The translations under genes were made by a program, and so were the position numbers. A stretch of 64,000 nt of DNA from Pelomonas sp. BJYL3. Lineage in GTDB: Bacteria; Pseudomonadota; Gammaproteobacteria; Burkholderiales; Burkholderiaceae_C. The stretch lies in the NCBI RefSeq assembly GCF_027257975.1, contig NZ_JANZKX010000006.1, forward strand, positions 124,001 to 188,000, in the 5' to 3' direction. Shown here piece by piece: positions 1-10,647 of the stretch (the first letter of the stretch is position 1; each line of letters begins with the position of its first letter). The notes beneath the pieces are model-generated. The model made no database searches. It had not been told where the DNA came from and saw nothing but the letters and a program-made list of their open reading frames with translations.

Positions 1-2
1 TC

Positions 3-1064
3 ACCTCCAACAACGCCTCCCGCGCCTGCTACGCCCTCAACGGCGGCAGTGCCGGCATCAAGTACCGCCTTGGCAACGAGTGCGACTTCTACGGCGAGTT
101 CCAGCTGAGCCAGGGCTTCCAGAAGGACGGCGTGGACTACCGCGTCACCCTGATGACCAACCACTGGACCGGCGCCACCGACACCAATGGCAAGGGCCTG
201 GCCATCGAGCAGATGTTCGCCGAGGCCAAGGGCTTCGATGTGGCGCCCAACGCCACCTTCTGGATCGGCAAGGAACGGGGCCGCCGCGGTGACGTGCACA
301 TCGTCGACACCTACTTCACCGAGATGGCCGGCGTAGGCGCGGGCGTCAAGGGTCTGGACGGCGGGCCCGGCAAGCTGGGCGTGGCCTTCTACAAGACCGA
401 GGCCAGTGCCGTGAAGCCGGGCCATCGCGCCAATGTCGAATGGGTGGACATCGCCGCCAATGACGAGGGCAAGCTGAACGTGTTCTTCACGGCCACCAAG
501 GGCAGCTTCGACGGCGGCACCTCGGGCCTGGGCGTCGCCCTGCGCCATGACCAGGCCAAGCTGTTCGGCACCGGCCTGTCCAACACCCTCTGGCTGCAGT
601 ACGCCCAGGGCTCGGCCGGCCTGAACTCCAACTTCGGTGATCTCGGCGCGGGTTCGTCTGCCAAGAGCTACCGCCTGGTGGAGTCCATCGGCTGGCAGGA
701 AGGCGTGTTCGGCGGCCAGGCCATGCTGCTGCTGGCCAAGGAGACGGACGCGGCGGGCAAGAGCACCAAGTCGCTGTCCATCGGCGGTCGCGCGTCCTAT
801 GGCATGAGCCGCAACTTCAAGCTGGTCAGCGAGCTGGGCGTCTCGCAGTACAAGCCCGACGGCGGGGCCACCGCACGGCTGACCAAGTTCACCATCGCGC
901 CCACGCTGTCCATCGCCAACGACTTCTGGAGCCGGCCCGAGTTCCGCGTCTACCTGACGCATGCCCGCTGGAACGACGCCGCCGGCAACGTCACCGGCCA
1001 GGCCGCCTTCGCGGACAAGACCTCCGGCACCAGCGCCGGCGCCCAGGTGGAATGGTGGTTCTGA
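3..1064 (+). CDS. lamB: LamB-type maltoporin/carbohydrate porin, 5'-truncated by the window edge
   Basis: This is the C-terminal part (about 353 residues) of an outer-membrane trimeric sugar porin. The reading frame is open from the first bases, so the signal peptide and first strands lie outside the window. The segment KYRLGNECDFYGEF near the left edge, followed by IGKERGRRGDVHIVDTYF and a GAGVKGLDGGPGKLG stretch, matches the LamB family, and the protein ends in a terminal Phe (VEWWF) as expected for a beta-barrel. It lies 64 bases upstream of the ABC binding-protein gene with no terminator between, so it is probably the outer-membrane entry point of the same operon. The substrate may be glucose or an oligosaccharide rather than maltose. 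Confidence 0.85.
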   Translation, partial: TSNNASRACYALNGGSAGIKYRLGNECDFYGEFQLSQGFQKDGVDYRVTLMTNHWTGATDTNGKGLAIEQMFAEAKGFDVAPNATFWIGKERGRRGDVHIVDTYFTEMAGVGAGVKGLDGGPGKLGVAFYKTEASAVKPGHRANVEWVDIAANDEGKLNVFFTATKGSFDGGTSGLGVALRHDQAKLFGTGLSNTLWLQYAQGSAGLNSNFGDLGAGSSAKSYRLVESIGWQEGVFGGQAMLLLAKETDAAGKSTKSLSIGGRASYGMSRNFKLVSELGVSQYKPDGGATARLTKFTIAPTLSIANDFWSRPEFRVYLTHARWNDAAGNVTGQAAFADKTSGTSAGAQVEWWF

Positions 1065-1128
1065 CCGTCCCTGAACGGCAGATGAACGCACAATCACGCT
1101 CAACGCACAAAAGAATCTGGAGACAAGC

Positions 1129-2391
1129 ATGCAAAGCATGAACAAGGGCGCCGTGCGCCCCCTGGTCCTGGCCCTGATCACGGCCTGCGCGGCCACCGCG
1201 GCCCAGGCCGGCGAGGTCGAAGTCCTGCACTGGTGGACCAGCGGCGGCGAGGCCAAGGCGGCCGTCGCGCTCAAGGGCACGCTGCAGGCCAAGGGTCACA
1301 GCTGGAAGGACTTCGCCGTGGCCGGCGGCGGCGGTGATTCCGCCATGACGGTGCTGAAGTCCCGCGTGGTCTCGGGCAATGCCCCGGCCGCCGCGCAGAT
1401 CAAGGGCCCCTCGCTGCAGGAATGGGCGCAGGAAGGCGTGCTGGCCAATATGGATGACCTCGCCAAGACCGAGAAGTGGGACGAGAGCCTGCCCAAGGTC
1501 GTCAGCGACATCATGAAGTACCAGGGCCACTACATCGCCGCGCCCGTGAACGTGCACCGCGTGAACTGGCTGTGGGTGAACCCGGAAGCCCTGAAGAAGG
1601 CCGGCGCCAAGGCCCCGACCACCTGGGACGAGTTCTTCGTGGCGGCCGATGCGCTGAAGAAGGCCGGCATCGTGCCCCTGGCCCATGGCGGCCAGAACTG
1701 GCAGGACTTCACCAGCTTCGAGGCCGTGGCCCTGGGCCTGGGCGGCGTGGACTTCTACCGCAAGGCCCTGGTCCAGCTGGACCCGGCCACGCTGAAGAGC
1801 CCCACGATGGACAAGGTGCTGAGCACCTTCCGCCGCCTCAAGGACTACACCGACCGCAACGCCCCCGGCCGCGACTGGAACCTGGCCACCGCCATGGTGA
1901 TCAAGGGCGAGGCAGGCATGCAGATCATGGGCGACTGGGCCAAGGGTGAGTTCGTGGCCGCGGGCAAGACCGCCGGCAAGGACTTCCTGTGCCTGCCCGC
2001 ACCCGGCACGGCCAAGGCCTTCACCTTCAACATCGACTCCTTCGCCTTCTTCAAGCTGAAGAGCGAGGCCAACCAGAAGGCCCAGCGCGACCTGGCCTCG
2101 GCCATCATGTCGCCGGACTTCCAGGAGCTGTTCAACCTGAACAAGGGCTCCATTCCGGTGCGGATGGGCATGAAGATGGACAAGTTCGACGACTGCGCCC
2201 GCGCTTCGTCCAAGGACTTCGCCGACAGCGCCAAGGCCTCGACCCTGGTGCCCTCCATCGCCCACGGCATGGCTGTGCCCTCGGCCGCCGAAGGTGCGAT
2301 CAAGGACGTGGTCAGCCAGTTCTGGAACAGCGACAAGATGAGCACGGCCCAGGCCATGGACCGCCTCGTCGCCGCCGCCAAGCAGCGCTGA
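1129..2391 (+). CDS. gtsA: sugar ABC transporter periplasmic binding protein (GtsA-like)
   Basis: This 420-residue family-1 solute-binding protein captures a sugar in the periplasm for the GtsBC permease. A Sec signal peptide with a KG-basic start and an Ala-rich core ends near residue 27 (AQA|GE). The mature start EVEVLHWWTSGGEAKA is typical of the glucose/mannose GtsA group. The ATG at 1129 has GGAGA at 1119-1123; an in-frame ATG nine bases later is a weaker alternative. It is followed by 192 bases of highly structured DNA before gtsB, an arrangement often seen where the binding protein is made in excess of the membrane subunits. The substrate assignment rests on family resemblance and on the glk neighbour. 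Confidence 0.88.
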   Translation: MQSMNKGAVRPLVLALITACAATAAQAGEVEVLHWWTSGGEAKAAVALKGTLQAKGHSWKDFAVAGGGGDSAMTVLKSRVVSGNAPAAAQIKGPSLQEWAQEGVLANMDDLAKTEKWDESLPKVVSDIMKYQGHYIAAPVNVHRVNWLWVNPEALKKAGAKAPTTWDEFFVAADALKKAGIVPLAHGGQNWQDFTSFEAVALGLGGVDFYRKALVQLDPATLKSPTMDKVLSTFRRLKDYTDRNAPGRDWNLATAMVIKGEAGMQIMGDWAKGEFVAAGKTAGKDFLCLPAPGTAKAFTFNIDSFAFFKLKSEANQKAQRDLASAIMSPDFQELFNLNKGSIPVRMGMKMDKFDDCARASSKDFADSAKASTLVPSIAHGMAVPSAAEGAIKDVVSQFWNSDKMSTAQAMDRLVAAAKQR

Positions 2392-2398
2392 GCGCCTT

Positions 2399-2432
2399 GG
2401 CCGGTGCGTTCGTCATGACGAGCGCACCGGCC
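2399..2432 (+). promoter_or_regulatory. long near-perfect hairpin after gtsA
   Basis: GGCCGGTGCG at 2399-2408 pairs perfectly with CGCACCGGCC at 2423-2432. The bases between include the palindrome TCGTCATGACGA, so almost the whole 34 bases can fold with one mismatch. It starts 8 bases after the gtsA stop. No U-tract follows (CCTTCTTCC), so it looks more like an mRNA-stabilising 3' hairpin than a terminator. Confidence 0.65.
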
Positions 2433-2483
2433 CCTTCTTCCTCAAGGATCTCTTGTAGCTCGGGTGCCCTCTGCGGACCCTTG

Positions 2484-2550
2484 CCTGCACGCCTGCGCTC
2501 GTCTGCAGGCGGCCTCCGGCCCAGGCCGGGCGCGGCGTGCAGGTCTTTTT
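2484..2550 (+). terminator. intrinsic terminator/attenuator between gtsA and gtsB
   Basis: CCTGCACGCC at 2484-2493 is the exact reverse complement of GGCGTGCAGG at 2534-2543. The arm is followed at once by TCTTTTT (2544-2550). The enclosed bases also self-pair (GGCC-rich). The hairpin ends 33 bases before the gtsB start, so partial termination here would lower permease expression relative to gtsA. Confidence 0.6.
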
Positions 2551-2583
2551 GAGCTGCTTCCCGACGCCTTCCAAAGGCCTGCC

Positions 2584-3465
2584 ATGAATGCCCCTCCCCG
2601 CAGCCCCTGGCTGCCCAAGCTGGTCCTGGCGCCCTCCTTCCTGCTGGCGCTGTTCTTCATCTACGGCCTGATGGCCTGGAACGGTGTGCTCTCGCTCACC
2701 GCCTCCCGCCTGCTGCCCAATTACGAGTTCGTGGGGCTGGCGCAGTATGCGCAGCTCTTCGAGTCCGAGCGCTGGACCCTGGCGCTGCGCAACCTGGCGG
2801 TCTTCGGCACGCTGTTCGTCGGCGGGGCCACGGTGATGGGCCTGCTGCTGGCCATCCTGCTGGACCAGCGCATCCGCGCCGAAGGCGTGCTGCGCACGAT
2901 CTACCTCTACCCCATGGCCCTGTCCTTCATCGTGACGGGCACGGCCTGGAAATGGATCCTCAACCCCGGCCTGGGACTCGAGCACCTGCTGCAGCAATGG
3001 GGCTTCGAGAATGCACGCTTCGACTGGCTGGTGGATGCCGATATGGCGATCTACTGCGTGGTCATCGCCGCCATCTGGCAGAGCTCGGGCTTCGTGATGG
3101 CGCTGTTCCTCGCGGGGCTGCGCGGCATCGACGACAGCATCATCAAGGCCGCGCAGGTGGACGGCGCCAGCCTGCCACGCATCTACTGGCGCATCCTCAT
3201 TCCCAGCCTGCGCCCGGTCTTCTTCTCCACGCTGATGGTGGTGAGCCATCTGGCCATCAAGAGCTTCGACCTGGTGATGGCGCTGACCGCCGGCGGCCCA
3301 GGCTATGCGACGGACCTGCCCGCCACCTTCATGTACACCATGGCCTTCAGCCGCGGCCAGATCGGCCTCGGGGCCGCCAGCGCCACGGTGATGCTGGCCA
3401 CCATTGCGGCCATCGTGGTGCCCTATCTGTACTCCGAACTGCGTCAACGCGGGAGGCACGCATGA
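2584..3465 (+). CDS. gtsB: sugar ABC transporter permease 1 (GtsB-like)
   Basis: This 293-residue inner-membrane permease subunit of the binding-protein-dependent sugar importer belongs to the MalF/UgpA type. The N-terminus SPWLPKLVLAPSFLLALFF is the first membrane segment, and further segments follow. The cytoplasmic EAA-type coupling loop IIKAAQVDGASLPRIYWRI lies near residues 186-204 and docks on the ATPase. The start at 2584 (MNAPPRSPW) fits the family. A frame extending upstream to 2464 would run through the terminator hairpin and is rejected. The ribosome-binding site is poor (AAAGG at 2572-2576). The stop overlaps the gtsC start (ATGA), which implies translational coupling. Confidence 0.88.
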   Translation: MNAPPRSPWLPKLVLAPSFLLALFFIYGLMAWNGVLSLTASRLLPNYEFVGLAQYAQLFESERWTLALRNLAVFGTLFVGGATVMGLLLAILLDQRIRAEGVLRTIYLYPMALSFIVTGTAWKWILNPGLGLEHLLQQWGFENARFDWLVDADMAIYCVVIAAIWQSSGFVMALFLAGLRGIDDSIIKAAQVDGASLPRIYWRILIPSLRPVFFSTLMVVSHLAIKSFDLVMALTAGGPGYATDLPATFMYTMAFSRGQIGLGAASATVMLATIAAIVVPYLYSELRQRGRHA

Positions 3466-4337
3466 ACGCTTCCATGACCGCCACGCCACGCCTGAGCCTC
3501 GGGCGCCTGGCCCTCTTCGCGGCCCTCGGCCTGCTGGCCCTGTTCTACCTGACCCCGCTCTACGTGATGGTGAGCACCTCGCTCAAGAGCATGGAGGAGC
3601 TGCGCCAGGGCAGCCTGCTGTCCATTCCGTCGTCACCGGAGCTTGGCGCCTGGGCCAAGGCCTGGTCCAGCGCCTGCACCGGCACCGATTGCAACGGGCT
3701 CAAGCCCTTCTTCATGAACTCGGTCGCCATGGTGGTGCCGGCGGTGATCATCTCCACGGCCCTGGGTGCCATCAACGGCTATGTGCTGACGAAATGGCGC
3801 TTCCGCGGCAGCGAGCTGGTCTTTGCGCTGATGCTCTTCGGCGTCTTCATGCCCATGCAGGTGGTGCTGCTGCCCATGAGCCAGGTGCTGGGGCAGCTGG
3901 GCCTGGCCAACTCGCTGGCGGGCCTGGTGCTGGTGCATGTGCTGGCGGGCCTGCCCTCCACCACGCTGTTCTTCCGCAACTACTACGCGGGTCTGCCGGA
4001 CGAGCTGGTGAAGGCCGCCATGCTCGATGGCGCGGGCTTCTGGCAGATCTTCTGGCGCATCGTGCTGCCGCTGTCGGGGCCCATCCTGGTGGTGACGCTG
4101 ATCTGGCAGTTCACCGCCATCTGGAACGACTTCCTCTACGGTGTGGTGTTCTCGGGCGCCGATGCCAAGCCCATCACCGTGGGCCTCAACAACCTGGCCA
4201 ACACCTCCAGTTCGGTCAAGGAATACAACGTGGACATGGCCGCGGCGCTCATCGCCGCCGCGCCCACCCTGCTGGTCTATGTGCTGGCGGGCAAGTACTT
4301 CGTGCGCGGCCTCACCGCCGGCGCCGTGAAAGGATGA
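3462..4337 (+). CDS. gtsC: sugar ABC transporter permease 2 (GtsC-like)
   Basis: This 291-residue MalG-type permease is the second membrane half of the importer. The first membrane helix is near residues 13-32 (LALFAALGLLALFYLTPLYV). The EAA loop LVKAAMLDGAGFWQIFWRI is near residue 182, followed by the last helices. The ATG at 3462 overlaps the gtsB stop by ATGA and has GGGAGG at 3451-3456. A short insert with two Cys residues (ACTGTDC) lies in the first periplasmic loop, as in other Gts-type permeases. It is followed 4 bases later by the ATPase gene. Confidence 0.88.
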   Translation: MNASMTATPRLSLGRLALFAALGLLALFYLTPLYVMVSTSLKSMEELRQGSLLSIPSSPELGAWAKAWSSACTGTDCNGLKPFFMNSVAMVVPAVIISTALGAINGYVLTKWRFRGSELVFALMLFGVFMPMQVVLLPMSQVLGQLGLANSLAGLVLVHVLAGLPSTTLFFRNYYAGLPDELVKAAMLDGAGFWQIFWRIVLPLSGPILVVTLIWQFTAIWNDFLYGVVFSGADAKPITVGLNNLANTSSSVKEYNVDMAAALIAAAPTLLVYVLAGKYFVRGLTAGAVKG

Positions 4338-4341
4338 CACC

Positions 4342-5402
<1,061 letters not shown>

Positions 5403-5406
<4 letters not shown>

Positions 5407-6374
5407 CGCAGGACTCCCTTCAAGCCCGGCCCCGGCTCGTGGGCGACATCGGCGGCACCAATGCCCGCTTCGCCTGGCAGGCGCATGCGCAGGCGCCGCT
5501 GGAATGCGTGGAGACCCTGCCCTGCCAGGACTATCCGCAGCTGCAGCAGGCCGTCGAGGCCTACCTCGAGCGCATCGGCCGCGAGCGCCCTGCCCAGGCG
5601 GCCCTGGGCCTGGCCAATCCGGTCACCGGGGACTGGATCCAGATGACCAACAACCACTGGGCCTTCTCCATCGAGGCCCTGCGGCAGGGCCTGGGCCTGC
5701 ACAAGCTGGCCATCTACAACGACTTCTCCGCGCTGGCGCTGGCCCTGCCCACCTTGCGTGAGGACGAACTGCTGCACCTGGGCGGAGGCCCGGCCCTGCC
5801 GGACGCGGCGCGTGCGTTGATCGGCCCGGGCACGGGGCTGGGCGTCTCGGGCCTGCTGCCCCAGCCCGGCGGCGGCTGGCGGGCGCTGGAGAGCGAAGGC
5901 GGGCATGCCACCCTGTGTGCCAGCACCGAGCGCGAATGGCGGGTGCTGAGCCAGCTGCAGCGGCGCTTCGGCCATGCCTCGGCCGAGCGGGTGCTGTCGG
6001 GGCCGGGCCTGGTCTGGACCTACGAGGCCCTGTGCGCCATGGACGACTGCCCGGTGCGCTTCACGCAGCCGCCCGAACTGGCCGATGCCGCACTGGCGCA
6101 AGCCGATGCACAGGCGAGCGAGGCGCTGGCGCTGTTCTTCGGATTCCTCGGGGCCATGGCCGGCAACCTGGCACTGACCCTGGGCGCGCGCGGCGGGGTC
6201 TACCTGGGCGGTGGCGTGCTGCCGCGCATGGCCGGTGCCCTGCGGCAGTCCGCCTTCATGGAGCGCTTCCTCGCCAAGGGCCGCATGCGGCCGCTGCTGG
6301 AGACCATGCCGGTCTACCTCATCACGGCCCAGGAGTCGCCCGCGCTGCGCGGCATGGCCCTGGCCCTGGCCTGA
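5403..6374 (+). CDS. glk: glucokinase
   Basis: This 323-residue cytosolic ATP:glucose 6-phosphotransferase is of the E. coli Glk type. It has the nucleotide-binding GDIGGTNARFAW (residues 14-25), the catalytic Asp in YNDFSALALALP (about 107), the adenosine motif GPGTGLGVSGL (about 141) and the glucose-contact ESEGGHATL (about 164). It lacks the zinc-binding Cys cluster of ROK kinases. Translation is probably coupled to the ATPase gene by the ATGA overlap. Its place at the end of the importer operon supports glucose as the transported sugar, phosphorylated on entry. It converges on the next gene with only 4 bases between. Confidence 0.92.
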
Positions 6375-6378
6375 GCCC

Positions 6379-7149
6379 TCACTGGGGCGGTGCGTCGTTG
6401 GGCAGCCAGCGCTTGTAGATGGCGCGGAAGCTGCCGTCACGCTTCATGTCACGCAGCTTCTCGTTCCAGAGCTGGACCAGGCTGTCGGGCGTCTCGTGAG
6501 AGAAGGCGATGTAGCCCTCGGAGCTGGCGTAGCTGTAGACGATCTCCAGGCTTTCCTCGGGGATGCCGGCTTGCGCCATGGTCTGGGGCATGGAGAGCCG
6601 CTCGGTCGCGAACAGCGTGGCGCGTCCGGCCAGCACCATGCGAATGCCCGTGACAGGATCGGCCACCGGCACCAGGTTCTTGAAGCCGACGCTGGCCAGC
6701 TGCTCGGCGGTGTACCAGTCCCGCACCACCAGCACCGATTCAGCGCGCTTGGCATCGTCCAGCGAGCGCAGGCGCAGGCCGCCCCGGGCCGGCGCATACA
6801 AGGAGCTGTAGAAGGTGACGATGGGACCCACCCACTTGAACAGCTTCTCGCGGGCCGGCGTGCGCGCCATCGCGAACAGGGCCACGCGGCCCGGCCCCTG
6901 CACCTCGCGCAGGGCCCGGGACCAGGGCATCAGCGTGATCTCATCCTTGAGGCCCAGGCGGCGCTCGATCTCCTGGACGATCTCCACGGACAGGCCCTTC
7001 ACCACGCCATCCTGCTGGAAATTGACGGGCGGGAAGTCCTCGGTGAGCAGGCGCAGCGATTCGTGCCCCGGTCCGGCGGGCGCCTGTGCCCATGCCCGCG
7101 GCATGCAGCCAAGGCTGCAAAGGGTCAGGGCAAGGACGAGAGCGCGCAT
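6379..7149 (-). CDS. periplasmic solute-binding protein, family 3
   Basis: This 256-residue secreted protein has a signal peptide ending near AWA|QA (about residues 1-22), then LRLLTEDFPPVNFQQDG, the usual start of amino-acid-type (SBP_bac_3) binding domains. GLSVEIVQEIERRLG and the C-terminal DGSFRAIYKRWLP are also typical. No permease or ATPase gene of an amino-acid importer is next to it. Such orphan proteins in betaproteobacteria may act as sensors or use a remote transporter; the ligand cannot be read from the sequence. The start at 7149 gives a proper signal peptide; upstream in-frame codons add an arginine-rich leader and are unlikely. The Shine-Dalgarno is weak. Confidence 0.75.
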   Translation of the reverse strand: MRALVLALTLCSLGCMPRAWAQAPAGPGHESLRLLTEDFPPVNFQQDGVVKGLSVEIVQEIERRLGLKDEITLMPWSRALREVQGPGRVALFAMARTPAREKLFKWVGPIVTFYSSLYAPARGGLRLRSLDDAKRAESVLVVRDWYTAEQLASVGFKNLVPVADPVTGIRMVLAGRATLFATERLSMPQTMAQAGIPEESLEIVYSYASSEGYIAFSHETPDSLVQLWNEKLRDMKRDGSFRAIYKRWLPNDAPPQ

Positions 7150-7315
7150 GGTGGACGAAGGCAGGGCTGGGCAAGCCGTGGACGGGCGGCGCGGATGATA
7201 GGCAAGTCTGCGCCTGCTTGCACGAAGCTGACGACGCCGCGATGACAAATATCCGGCCAGCGCGGCAACAGTGCACGCTTCGCACGCGGCTGGGACTGAC
7301 CGGCACCGGCCCATG

Positions 7316-7344
7316 AAAAAGGCCGCGGGCAGAGCCGGCGGCCT
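7316..7344 (-). terminator. intrinsic terminator of the first RND operon
   Basis: On the minus strand AGGCCGC (7344-7338) pairs with GCGGCCT (7326-7320) across an 11-base loop and is followed by a run of U (A at 7316-7320 on the plus strand). It lies 52 bases beyond the stop of the RND pump gene and before the orphan binding-protein gene. Confidence 0.75.
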
Positions 7345-7395
7345 GAAGGGTGACAGGCGGGGCGCATGGCCCCGCCGATCCCGCGCTACTTGGAT

Positions 7396-10300
7396 TTACT
7401 TGGCGGGCACGACGCCTGCATTGCCGGTCAGCACCGGGCTGTGCGGGCCAGCCGCCGGCGCCTGGGCCAGGGGCTTGCGCTTCTTGTCGCGCACCAGATA
7501 GGAGTACAGCACCGGCACCACCACCAGGGTCAGCAGCGTGGAGGTGATCACCCCGCCGATGATGGCCCGGCCCATGGGCGCCTGCAGCTCGCTGCCCTCG
7601 TTGAGCGCCATGGCCATGGGCAGCATGCCGAAGATCATCGCCGCCGTGGTCATGATGATGGGGCGCATGCGGATCAGGCCGGCCTCCAGCAGGGCCTCGC
7701 TGACCGTGGCACCGGCCTTGCGGGCATGGTTGGCGAAGTCCACCAGCAGGATGGCGTTCTTGGTCACCAGGCCCATCAGCATCACCAGGCCGATCATGGA
7801 GAAGACGTTGAGCGTCGAGCCCCAGAACAGCAGGGCCAGCATCACCCCGATCAGGGCCAGAGGCAGCGAGGCCATGATGGCGATGGGCTGGATGAAGCTG
7901 CCGAACTGGCTGGCCAGCACGATGTAGATGAAGATCACCGCCAGGCCCATGGCCGAGAGCAGGCCCTTGAAGGCTTCGGCCTGCTGCTTGCCGGCGCCGT
8001 CCACCTTGAAGCTCACGCCCGGGGGCAGCTGCATGTTCTTGACGATCTTCTGCACGTCGGCATTGACCTCGCCGGCGCTGCGGTCCTTGACCGCGGCGTA
8101 GACGGCCTCGCGGCGCTGCAGCGATTCACGGCGGATCACCTCGGGGTTGAACACCGGCTCGATGGTGGCGACCTGGTCCAGGCTGATCGGGCTGCCGTCC
8201 TTGGCGAAGGCCACGGGCAGCTTCTGCATCTGGTCGATGCGCTCGCGCTGCGACTGCGGCAGGCGCAGCAGCACCTCGACCTGATTGCCGTCCGGCGTGG
8301 TCCAGTAGGTCGCGACCTCGCCATTGACATAGGCGCGCAGGGACGAGGCCAGCTGCGGAGCGGTCAGGCCCAGCTCGCGCACGGCCGAGTCTTTCAGCCG
8401 GACCGCGAAGGCCGGCAGGCCGGGCTTGACCGTGGTGTCGACGTCGACGGCGCCCGGCACCTTGCGGATGGCGGCGGCCAGCTCGTTGGCGGCCTTGGTC
8501 AGCTGCTCGGAGTCATTGCCCAGCAGGTTGATCCACACCGGACGGTCAAAGCCCACCGACAGCTCGATGCCGGGGATGCGGGCGAGGTCCTCGCGCATCG
8601 CGTTCTCGATCTCCTTCTGCGTGCGCTTGCGCTCCTTGCGGGGGGTCAGGGCGATGTTGAGCACCGCCTGGTTGCGGCCCGTGGCCATGCCGTCGCCCGA
8701 GGCGCCCACGACGGTGGACACGGTCTTGATCTCGGGATAGCTCTTGAGGATCTCCTCGACCTGGGCCACCTTGGCGTCGCCGCGGTCCAGGCTGGTCGCC
8801 ACGGGCATGCGCAGGCTCAGCTGGGTGAAGCCCTGGTCGGTCTGGGGCACGAACTCGCTGCCCACGAAGCCGGCCAGCACGATGGCGACGACGAAGCTCA
8901 TGAAGCCGCCCCACATCACCAGGCCGCGCGGCGTCAGGGTGGCGAAGCGCAGGCGGCGCTTCTGGCTGCGGTCGCGCTGGCCCTGGGCATCGAAGGGGCG
9001 GCCGTAGGCGGGCACGGGCGGCACGAAGACGCGGTAGCGGCGGCCGCTGAAGACCCAGCGGATCACGCGCTCATACGTGGTGTGCAGCACGTCCATCATG
9101 CGGTCGGTGCCGTTGATCAGGTGGCGCAGGCCCCAGAAGCGGCGCAGCCAGGTGCTGGGCGGGTCCTTCCAGATGCTGGACATCATCGGGTCCAGCGTGA
9201 AGCTCACGAACAGCGACACCAGCACGGCCACCGCCACGGTGATGCCGAAGGGATGGAAGAACTTGCCGATGATGCCGCCCATGAAGGCCACGGGCACGAA
9301 CACGGCGCAGATGGCGAAGGTGGTGGCCATCACGGCCAGGCCGATCTCGTTGGTGCCGTCGAAGGCCGCCTGGTGGTGGTCCTTGCCCATGCCCACATGA
9401 CGCACGATGTTCTCGCGCACCACGATGGCATCATCGATCAGCAGGCCGATGCACAGGGACAGCGCCATCATGGTCATGAAGTTCAGCGTGAAGCCGAAGG
9501 CATGCACGGCCAGGAAGCTGGAGATCACCGCGATGGGCAACGTCAGGCCCGTGATGATGGTCGAGCGCCAGCTGTGCAGGAACAGGAAGACGATGGCCAC
9601 GGTCAGCAGCGCGCCCTCGATGAGGGTGTGGCGCAGGCCGTCCAGCGAGCCCTTGACCCAGTCGCTGTTGGCATTGATCAGGCGCAGCTCCACATCCTTG
9701 GGCAGGGTCTTGCGCAACTCCTCCATGGCCTCCTTGACGGCCTCGCCGGTGGCGACCACGTTGGCATCCTGCTGCTTGAAGACGCTGAAGGTGACGGCGG
9801 GCTTGCCGTTGATGCGCGCGATGGTGGTGGCCTCGCGCTCACGCTCGACCAGAGTACCCAGGTCGCCCAGGGTCAGCACCAGGTTGCCGCGGCGGGCCAC
9901 GACGGTCTTGGCGAACTCCTTGGGGTCCTTGACGCGGCCTTCCACGCGCAGGATGGCATCGCTGAGCTTGTCGGACAGCAGGCCCACGGGCTGGTCGGCA
10001 TTGGCCTCGCGCAGCGCGGTGGCCACCTCGGCCGGCGTCACGCCGTAGGCACGCAGGCGCTGCGGGTCCAGGTCCACGCGCACCTCGCGGGAGACCATGC
10101 CGCCGATGTCCACCAGTGCCACGCCCTCCACGCGCGTCAGGCGCTTGGAGACGGTCAGCTCGGCCATCATCGAGAGCTCGCGCGCCGAGCGGGTCTCGCT
10201 CATCAGTGACATCACGACCACGGGCTGCTGGTTGTCGCCCTGGAAGCGGGTGATGGTGGGCGCCTTCACGTCACGGGGGAAGCTGGCCTGCACCATGCCC

Positions 10301-10635
10301 ACGCGGTCGCGAATCTCCTGCATGCCGCGGTTCATGTCGGCGTTCAGATTGAACATGACCCAGACCTGGCTGCGGCCCTCATAGGCCCGCGAGCGGATGG
10401 TGTCGACGCCGGAGATGGTGTTGAGGGACTCCTCCAGCGGGCGCAGGATCTCGCGCTCGATGGCCTCGGGCGAGGCGCCGGGGTAGGCGACGTCGATCTG
10501 CGCACCGGGGAAGGTGATGTCGGGCATGGGCTCGACGCCCAGCTTGGAATAGGCGAACAGGCCCATCACGCACAGGGCCACCATCACCATGGTCGCGAAG
10601 ACCGGGTTCTGGATGGAGACGCGGGTCATCCACAT
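7396..10635 (-). CDS. RND efflux pump inner-membrane subunit (HAE1/AcrB superfamily)
   Basis: This 1079-residue proton-driven efflux transporter is as long as usual for the family. It starts with the first membrane helix after [20 protein letters not shown] and carries the tandem-Asp proton relay [13 protein letters not shown] in TM4 (about residues 395-408). The partner Lys is in [10 protein letters not shown] (about 957). Between the TM bundles are two large periplasmic porter domains. AAGGAGA lies 8 bases before the ATG. It follows the adaptor gene by 12 bases in one operon ended by the hairpin at 7316. Substrates are unknown. The sequence is closer to the MdtBC/MexF-like broad HAE1 group than to the metal-exporting CusA group, since no Met-rich metal pathway is visible. 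Confidence 0.9.
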   Translation of the reverse strand: MWMTRVSIQNPVFATMVMVALCVMGLFAYSKLGVEPMPDITFPGAQIDVAYPGASPEAIEREILRPLEESLNTISGVDTIRSRAYEGRSQVWVMFNLNADMNRGMQEIRDRVGMVQASFPRDVKAPTITRFQGDNQQPVVVMSLMSETRSARELSMMAELTVSKRLTRVEGVALVDIGGMVSREVRVDLDPQRLRAYGVTPAEVATALREANADQPVGLLSDKLSDAILRVEGRVKDPKEFAKTVVARRGNLVLTLGDLGTLVEREREATTIARINGKPAVTFSVFKQQDANVVATGEAVKEAMEELRKTLPKDVELRLINANSDWVKGSLDGLRHTLIEGALLTVAIVFLFLHSWRSTIITGLTLPIAVISSFLAVHAFGFTLNFMTMMALSLCIGLLIDDAIVVRENIVRHVGMGKDHHQAAFDGTNEIGLAVMATTFAICAVFVPVAFMGGIIGKFFHPFGITVAVAVLVSLFVSFTLDPMMSSIWKDPPSTWLRRFWGLRHLINGTDRMMDVLHTTYERVIRWVFSGRRYRVFVPPVPAYGRPFDAQGQRDRSQKRRLRFATLTPRGLVMWGGFMSFVVAIVLAGFVGSEFVPQTDQGFTQLSLRMPVATSLDRGDAKVAQVEEILKSYPEIKTVSTVVGASGDGMATGRNQAVLNIALTPRKERKRTQKEIENAMREDLARIPGIELSVGFDRPVWINLLGNDSEQLTKAANELAAAIRKVPGAVDVDTTVKPGLPAFAVRLKDSAVRELGLTAPQLASSLRAYVNGEVATYWTTPDGNQVEVLLRLPQSQRERIDQMQKLPVAFAKDGSPISLDQVATIEPVFNPEVIRRESLQRREAVYAAVKDRSAGEVNADVQKIVKNMQLPPGVSFKVDGAGKQQAEAFKGLLSAMGLAVIFIYIVLASQFGSFIQPIAIMASLPLALIGVMLALLFWGSTLNVFSMIGLVMLMGLVTKNAILLVDFANHARKAGATVSEALLEAGLIRMRPIIMTTAAMIFGMLPMAMALNEGSELQAPMGRAIIGGVITSTLLTLVVVPVLYSYLVRDKKRKPLAQAPAAGPHSPVLTGNAGVVPAK

Positions 10636-10647
10636 GATGCGGTCTCC

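Noticed and set aside
2464-2583. 40-residue N-terminal extension of GtsB
   Set aside because: It would be encoded by the terminator hairpin and is unlike the family N-terminus.
7366-10209. 947-codon plus-strand frame opposite the first RND gene
   Set aside because: Same antisense artefact, biased residues and no recognisable family; the minus strand encodes a complete RND pump.
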